Source of the DNA: Alphaproteobacteria bacterium
GTDB taxonomy: Bacteria; Pseudomonadota; Alphaproteobacteria; Rhodobacterales; Rhodobacteraceae
Direction of reading: 5' to 3'
NCBI GenBank assembly: GCA_003694465.1
Contig: RFKM01000153.1
Coordinates: 1-10,354 of the forward strand
Length of the DNA: 10,354 nt
In this document: in pieces, positions 7,203 through 10,354 of the stretch
Position numbering within the stretch: the stretch's first letter is position 1
Layout: every line of letters begins with the position of its first letter
Notes under the pieces: generated by a model
Database searches by the model: none
What the model was told of the DNA's origin: nothing
Seen by the model: only the letters and a program-made list of their open reading frames with translations
Made by a program: the position numbers and the translations under genes

Positions 7203-7248
7203 GCGACAATCGCGTGTCTCGCGCCGACCTATAGCGACGATTTGTCGC
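7203..7248. promoter_or_regulatory. Pair of GCGA/TCGC inverted repeats upstream of the corrinoid gene
   Basis: The 179-base space between the CorC-like gene and the corrinoid gene holds two perfect inverted repeats of related sequence: GCGA-CAA-TCGC at 7203-7213 and GCGAC-GATTT-GTCGC at 7234-7248. Their centres are 33 bases apart, about three helical turns. They lie 92-137 bases upstream of the corrinoid start, where a regulator could act. A CTATAG hexamer (7229-7234), usable as a -10 on the reverse strand, sits between them, but I find no good -35. I recognise no known operator and no cobalamin riboswitch core. Chance is possible in this base composition. Confidence 0.3.
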
Positions 7249-7258
7249 CCGGTGCAGC

Positions 7259-7284
7259 GAAAAATCTTCATTGCAAACATGAAG
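7259..7284 (-). terminator. Weak intrinsic terminator after the CorC-like gene
   Basis: Read on the reverse strand just past the TGA at 7291: stem CTTCAT, 7-base loop GTTTGCA, stem ATGAAG, then ATTTTTC. The stem is only 6 bp and AT-rich, but the T-run is unusual in this GC-rich DNA and the position directly after the stop codon is right. It would separate the CorC-like gene from the corrinoid gene. Confidence 0.45.
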
Positions 7285-7290
7285 GCGGTT

Positions 7291-8637
7291 TCATTTCGCT
7301 CCGTTTTCGAGGGGGCGGATGCGCAGGGTCGCGATGCGGTTGGCCTCGCGCCGCACCACCTCGAAGCGGAAGCCATGGAACGAGAACACCTGCCCCTCCT
7401 GCGGGATCGTCTGCGCCTCGTGGATCACGAGGCCGGCCACGGTATTGGCCTCGTCGTCGGGCAGGTCCCAGTCGAGGGCGCGGTTGATGTCGCGAATCGT
7501 CGTCGCGCCATCGACGAGAAAGGCGCCGTCCTCGTCGCGGGCGATGCCATGCTCGGCCATGGCGGTATCGAATTCGTCGGTGATCTCGCCGACGATCTCC
7601 TCGAGGATGTCCTCGAGGGTGATCAGCCCCTGCAGGGCGCCGTATTCGTCGACCACCAGCGCGAAATGGGCGCGGCGCTTGAGGAAATTGCGCATCTGCT
7701 CGTCGAGCGTGGTGGTCTCGGGCACGAAATAGGGCGCGCGGGCCACCTGCATGATGTCGTAATCGGCAAAGGTCTGCTCGCGGTCGGCGGCATCGGCGGC
7801 GGTGAAGGCGGCATACATCGCCCGGCTGAGATCCTTGGCATGGATGATGCCGACGATGTTCTCGCGCTCGCCGCGGTAGAGCGGCAGGCGGGTGTAGGGC
7901 GAGGCGAGGGCCTGCTCGAGCACCCGCAGCGCCGGCAGGTCGGCGTCGATCATCTCGATCTTCGAGCGGTGCAGCATGATCTCGTCGACGGTGCGCTCGC
8001 CAAGATCGAGCGCGCCGAGAATGCGGTCGCGGTCTTCCTTCTCGACCGTGCCCTCGGAATGGCCCAGGGTGACGGCGCCGGCGATTTCTTCGCGCACCGC
8101 CAGCAGCCGCGCGTTGGGGTCGGTCTTCACGCCCAGAAGCCCGAGCAGAAGCCGGGTGAAGGCGCGCACCGCCGTCACCACCGGCGAGAACAGCAGGATG
8201 ACGAGGCGGATCGGCCGCGCCACCCAGCCGGCGGCGGCCTCCGGGCGGGTGATGGCATAGGTCTTGGGCAGCACCTCGGCAAAGACCAGCACCAGAAGCG
8301 TCATCACCAGCGTGGCCCAGGCCACGCCATTGGCGCCGAACAGGCGCGTGAAAAGCGCCGTGGCCAGCGCGGCGGAGAGGATGTTGACGAGGTTGTTGCC
8401 GAGCAGCACCGAACCGATCAGCCGCTCGTTGTCTTCGGTGATCTCCAGCGCCCGGGCGGCGGCGCGGTCTCCCCGGTCGGCGCGGGCGCGCAGCTTCCCG
8501 CGCGAGGCGGCGGTGAGCGCCGTTTCGCTTCCCGAGAAGAAGGCCGAGAGCAGCAGCAGAAAGGCAATCGCACCGGCGGTGAGCCAGAAGGTCATGTCGA
8601 GGGGCGTGCTGGTCGGGTCGGTCATCTTCATTGCCAT
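7291..8637 (-). CDS. HlyC/CorC-family membrane protein (CNNM/DUF21 + CBS pair + CorC_HlyC)
   Basis: Inner-membrane protein of 448 residues with the complete family architecture. DUF21/CNNM membrane domain at about 15-195: first span 17-34 running into the SGSETAL motif (35-41), later spans about 80-100, 105-123 and 142-168, and EVLPK at 121-125. CBS pair at about 218-352, including VVDEYGALQGLIT and LEDILEEIVGEI (328-352). CorC_HlyC domain from about 366 to the end, ending in LRIRPLENGAK. Bacterial CNNM relatives are magnesium exporters or efflux-associated transporters with CBS domains that bind adenine nucleotides; names such as CorC, MpfA or YfjD are used for different members and I cannot choose among them. 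ATG 8637 gives the longest product; ATGs at 8631 and 8625 are equally possible, as none has a clear ribosome site. The gene is divergent from the phosphatase gene. Confidence 0.93.
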   Translation of the reverse strand: MAMKMTDPTSTPLDMTFWLTAGAIAFLLLLSAFFSGSETALTAASRGKLRARADRGDRAAARALEITEDNERLIGSVLLGNNLVNILSAALATALFTRLFGANGVAWATLVMTLLVLVFAEVLPKTYAITRPEAAAGWVARPIRLVILLFSPVVTAVRAFTRLLLGLLGVKTDPNARLLAVREEIAGAVTLGHSEGTVEKEDRDRILGALDLGERTVDEIMLHRSKIEMIDADLPALRVLEQALASPYTRLPLYRGERENIVGIIHAKDLSRAMYAAFTAADAADREQTFADYDIMQVARAPYFVPETTTLDEQMRNFLKRRAHFALVVDEYGALQGLITLEDILEEIVGEITDEFDTAMAEHGIARDEDGAFLVDGATTIRDINRALDWDLPDDEANTVAGLVIHEAQTIPQEGQVFSFHGFRFEVVRREANRIATLRIRPLENGAK

Positions 8638-8654
8638 TTGCAGGGTTTCGCCCT

Positions 8655-8683
8655 TCTATGGGGGGCAATGGGAGGGGTTGCAA
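8655..8683 (-). promoter_or_regulatory. Tentative promoter of the CorC-like gene
   Basis: On the reverse strand TTGCAA (8678-8683) and CATAGA (8655-8660) are separated by 17 bases, within the 56-base divergent spacer. They match 4 of 6 and 3 of 6 consensus positions. A transcript from here would have a leader of only about ten bases, which fits the lack of a ribosome site before the ATGs at 8637, 8631 and 8625. Weak evidence. Confidence 0.2.
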
Positions 8684-8687
8684 GGGA
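8682..8687 (+). promoter_or_regulatory. Ribosome binding site of the metallophosphatase gene
   Basis: AAGGGA lies 6 bases before ATG 8694. It favours MRIASLG as the N-terminus over an in-frame TTG at 8631, which would run into the divergent gene. Confidence 0.5.
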
Positions 8688-8693
8688 AGGGTC

Positions 8694-9500
8694 ATGCGGA
8701 TTGCCTCGCTGGGAACGCTGATCGGGCCGGTGATCGCCTATGGTGGCGCGCTCGGCAATTTCAGCGCGCTCGGGGCTTTGATCCGCGAGATTTCCCGCGC
8801 CGCCATTCCGCCCGAGCGGGTGATCTCGACCGGCAACATCGCCGGGACCTGCGCCCATCCGGCCGAATGCGTGGCGGCGACGCGCGCCTATCGGCATCAG
8901 GTCGTGGCCGGCAACATCGAACGCCAGCTGGCCAGCGGTGCGGGCGAGCCGGGCTGGGGCTATCCGCCGGGCTCGCTGGCGGTGCGCCGGGCGCTGGCGG
9001 GCTGGCGCCTCGCCGACCGCCGGATCGACGCCGGGGCGCGCGACTGGATGGAGGGCCTGCCCGACCTGCTGCTCTTTGCCCATGCCGGGCGGCGCTGGGC
9101 GGTGGTGCATGGCGGGGCGACTCGGGTTTCGCGCTTTCTGTGGCCGGTCTCGCCCGAGGTGGAATTCGAGGCGGAGATCAACGCCATCGAGGCGGCGGCC
9201 GGGCCGGTCGACGGGGTGATCGCCGGCCATTGCGGCATCGCCTTCGAGCGGGTGGTGAACGGGGTGCACTGGCTCAACCCCGGCAACATCGGCCTGCCGC
9301 CGAATGACGGGCGCCGGGGCGGGCGCTATGCGCGTCTCGATGAGGACGGAGCGCGGCTTCTGCGCCTCGAATATGACCCCTCGGCGGCCTTCGCGGCGAT
9401 GGTCTCGACCGGGCTTTCGCAGGGGTATGACCTTGCGCTGATGACCGGGCGCTGGCCGTCGGAAGAGATGTTGCCGCCCGAGATGCGCACGCCGGTCTGA
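8694..9500 (+). CDS. Metallophosphatase-family protein with altered metal-ligand motifs
   Basis: Calcineurin-like phosphoesterase-fold protein, 268 residues, cytosolic by lack of a signal peptide. What can be aligned: RIASLGTLIGPVIAYGGALG at 2-21 (where family members carry D-x-H near the start), STGNIAG at 45-51 (normally GD), VAGNIERQL at 71-79 (normally GNH/D or GNC-E), AVVHGGATRVSRFLWP at about 136-151, and AGHCGIAF at 177-184 (normally GHTH). N74, H139 and H179 remain, but the D-x-H, the Asp of GD and the second His of GHTH do not. As I recall, Rhodobacteraceae contain a clade of such atypical members, many keeping GDVVAY. The C-terminus has the clade-typical WPSEEMLPPEM ending. ATG 8694 is chosen for its ribosome site. 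It may bind fewer metals, use other ligands, or be a non-catalytic relative; substrate unknown. Confidence 0.85.
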   Translation: MRIASLGTLIGPVIAYGGALGNFSALGALIREISRAAIPPERVISTGNIAGTCAHPAECVAATRAYRHQVVAGNIERQLASGAGEPGWGYPPGSLAVRRALAGWRLADRRIDAGARDWMEGLPDLLLFAHAGRRWAVVHGGATRVSRFLWPVSPEVEFEAEINAIEAAAGPVDGVIAGHCGIAFERVVNGVHWLNPGNIGLPPNDGRRGGRYARLDEDGARLLRLEYDPSAAFAAMVSTGLSQGYDLALMTGRWPSEEMLPPEMRTPV

Positions 9501-9505
9501 GCCGC

Positions 9506-9578
9506 TGCCGGCCTGCCGGCACGGGGCGGGCGGAAAGGGGCCGGGCGCCGCAGGGGCGCCCGGTGGGGGCATTGCCCC
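9506..9578. terminator. Cluster of three GC hairpins between convergent genes
   Basis: The 124 bases between the phosphatase stop (9500) and the cytochrome stop (9625) contain three hairpins. TGCCGGC/GCCGGCA is at 9506-9521, CCGGGCGCC/GGCGCCCGG with a 5-base loop is at 9541-9563 (9 perfect pairs), and GGGGCA/TGCCCC is at 9566-9578. The middle stem is well beyond chance for a short spacer. No T-run follows on either strand, so these would be atypical bidirectional terminators or RNA-end-stabilising structures. No small gene is visible here. Confidence 0.45.
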
Positions 9579-9624
9579 GCGCCTCGGACCTTGCCGGCCC
9601 GATCGGCGGGGCTCTACCGGCCGG

Positions 9625-10164
9625 TCACCGGGTGATCGCGTCGGTGGTGAAGATGTAGTCGCCCGCGCCCGAATGGCAGGCGATACAGCCCTGATCGGCG
9701 CCCTTGACGACGCGCCCGGCCAGTTCCATCCCCTTCGGGTTCTTGTCGAGCGACCCGTCGGGCAGGTATTTCGCCCAGAACCAGTCCTGGTTGTCGGGGT
9801 CGTATCCGGCCTCGCGGCGGAACATGACGGTGATCGCGCCGAGATGGGCATCGCCATTGGCCAGAACCTCGTCGGCCGTCACCCCCTCCGGCCCGTAGTT
9901 GCGCTTGACGATGAGCGTGCCGGTGTGCCCGTCGACGGTGGCGGTGGTGTAGAAGGTCTCGAGCATCATGCCGTGCGGGTCGGTGCCCTCGTAAGGCAGG
10001 GCATGGATGGCGCCGGGGCCGGCGAGCTTGAGGGCGGTGACTTGCTCCCACAGGCGGGCGGCATAGCCGGTGTCATCGGCGGTGCCGAAGGGCATGCTCA
10101 TGCCATCGGCCAGCGCGGCGCCGGCGGCAAGGCTCAGGGCGGCGGCGGTCAGAACGCGTTTCAT
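9625..10164 (-). CDS. Secreted c-type cytochrome, cytochrome P460 family
   Basis: Periplasmic haem protein of 179 residues. A Sec signal peptide covers residues 1-19 (MKR, then LTAAALSLAAGAALA) with cleavage expected after A19. The mature part has the beta-rich P460 fold with FYTTATVDG, LIVKRNYGP (84-92), VTVMF-like TVMFRREAGYDP (112-123), DWFWAKYLPDG (127-137) and a single haem c site C160-I-A-C163-H164 near the C-terminus. In cytochrome P460 a lysine cross-links to the haem and allows hydroxylamine or NO oxidation; K87 is the likely equivalent here but I cannot prove the alignment. Without the cross-link the protein would resemble cytochrome c'-beta, which binds NO. Start ATG 10164 is supported by GAGGAG 8 bases upstream and by the signal peptide. 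Convergent with the phosphatase and divergent from the gene at 10330. Confidence 0.9.
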   Translation of the reverse strand: MKRVLTAAALSLAAGAALADGMSMPFGTADDTGYAARLWEQVTALKLAGPGAIHALPYEGTDPHGMMLETFYTTATVDGHTGTLIVKRNYGPEGVTADEVLANGDAHLGAITVMFRREAGYDPDNQDWFWAKYLPDGSLDKNPKGMELAGRVVKGADQGCIACHSGAGDYIFTTDAITR

Positions 10165-10172
10165 GGGTCGGT

Positions 10173-10178
10173 CTCCTC
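10173..10178 (-). promoter_or_regulatory. Ribosome binding site of the cytochrome gene
   Basis: GAGGAG on the reverse strand, 8 bases before ATG 10164. It confirms the start that yields a proper signal peptide, against longer readings back to 10326. Confidence 0.7.
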
Positions 10179-10314
10179 TCGATGTCCTGCGAAAAGAGTA
10201 GCGCGGCGCCGGCGCGGGGCGTTTCAAATCTCGAACACGAAATGATGAGCGCGCCGTGCGCAGGCGTGAGTGGACAGGGGCGCGCCGGGGCGGAAGGCTG
10301 GCGGGTGAGGCGCG

Positions 10315-10322
10315 AAAGGAGG
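10315..10322 (+). promoter_or_regulatory. Near-ideal ribosome binding site at the right edge
   Basis: AAAGGAGG stands 7 bases before an ATG at 10330. It is the strongest Shine-Dalgarno sequence in the window and marks a real + strand gene leaving the window. Confidence 0.7.
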
Positions 10323-10329
10323 ACAAAGG

Positions 10330-10354
10330 ATGGCGGGAGCGGCAAGACCGGTGC
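10330..10354 (+). CDS. Start of an unknown gene, 3' partial
   Basis: Only eight codons are visible (MAGAARPV), so no function can be given. The call rests on the AAAGGAGG ribosome site 7 bases upstream and on the position after a 165-base space that separates it from the divergent cytochrome gene. That space (10165-10329) should hold promoters for both. I see an AT-richer patch near 10221-10248 (TTTCAAATCTCGAACACGAAA) and a perfect GCGCCGGCGC palindrome at 10206-10215, but no convincing -35/-10 pair. Confidence 0.6.

Noticed and set aside
6389..7234. 281-residue + strand frame opposite the corrinoid gene
   Set aside because: It is the antisense shadow of a protein with intact cobalamin-binding motifs, and its His/Asp/Leu-rich composition is typical of such shadows.
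7112..7290. Cobalamin riboswitch in the leader of the corrinoid gene
   Set aside because: I looked for the B12-box core and a multi-stem arrangement and found only two short palindromes; 179 bases without the box do not support a riboswitch.
7201..8721. 506-residue + strand frame opposite the CorC-like gene
   Set aside because: The reverse strand encodes a full DUF21-CBS-CorC_HlyC protein; the opposite reading is His/Gly/Glu-rich and has no domain.
10206..10215. GCGCCGGCGC palindrome upstream of the cytochrome gene as an operator
   Set aside because: Pure G/C palindromes of this length recur throughout the window, and the position matches no known regulator site.
1..10354. CRISPR array, retron, toxin-antitoxin or anti-phage defence system
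   Set aside because: No spaced direct repeats, reverse transcriptase, nuclease or defence ATPase is visible; every larger frame is accounted for by GTA or housekeeping families.

Overview
The window is GC-rich, densely coded DNA whose best taxonomic match, judged from protein content, is an alphaproteobacterium of the Rhodobacteraceae/Paracoccaceae group (Rhodobacter, Rhodovulum and relatives). The strongest indicator is the order DUF2460 - DUF2163 - NlpC/P60 - giant TIM-barrel tail protein, the distal end of the Rhodobacter capsulatus-type gene transfer agent (RcGTA) cluster, genes g12 to g15. No integrase, transposase, tRNA, CRISPR array or insertion sequence is visible, and I see no obvious change in base composition between the GTA genes and the host genes beside them.

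Layout. Bases 1-6170 (+ strand) carry the baseplate/tail-tip part of the GTA: distal tail protein (5' end cut by the window edge), hub protein with four cysteines fit for an iron-sulfur cluster, cell-wall peptidase, and the 1312-residue 'megatron' tail-tip protein. An unrecognised 94-residue protein starts one base after the megatron stop. Junctions are -1, -4, +3 and +1 bases, so this is one translationally coupled operon. Together these proteins would cap the tail tube, open the recipient's cell wall and conduct DNA into the periplasm.

Bases 6223-8637 are on the - strand: a HlyC/CorC-type CBS-domain membrane protein, then after a 179-base gap a B12-binding corrinoid protein, followed 4 bases later by a 59-residue two-helix membrane protein. 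The corrinoid protein has no methyltransferase partner in the window. It resembles the cobalamin-binding piece of the split methionine synthase known from Rhodobacterales.

Bases 8694-9500 (+) encode a calcineurin-like metallophosphatase whose usual N-terminal metal-ligand motifs are replaced. It is divergent from the CorC-like gene across 56 bases. Bases 9625-10164 (-) encode a secreted c-type cytochrome of the P460 family, convergent with the phosphatase across a hairpin-rich 124-base spacer. A further + strand gene with a near-ideal ribosome binding site begins at 10330 and leaves the window after 8 codons.

Most of the window is recognisable biology. The least explained items are the 94-residue GTA-tail gene, the 59-residue membrane protein behind the corrinoid gene, and the phosphatase with a degenerate active site.
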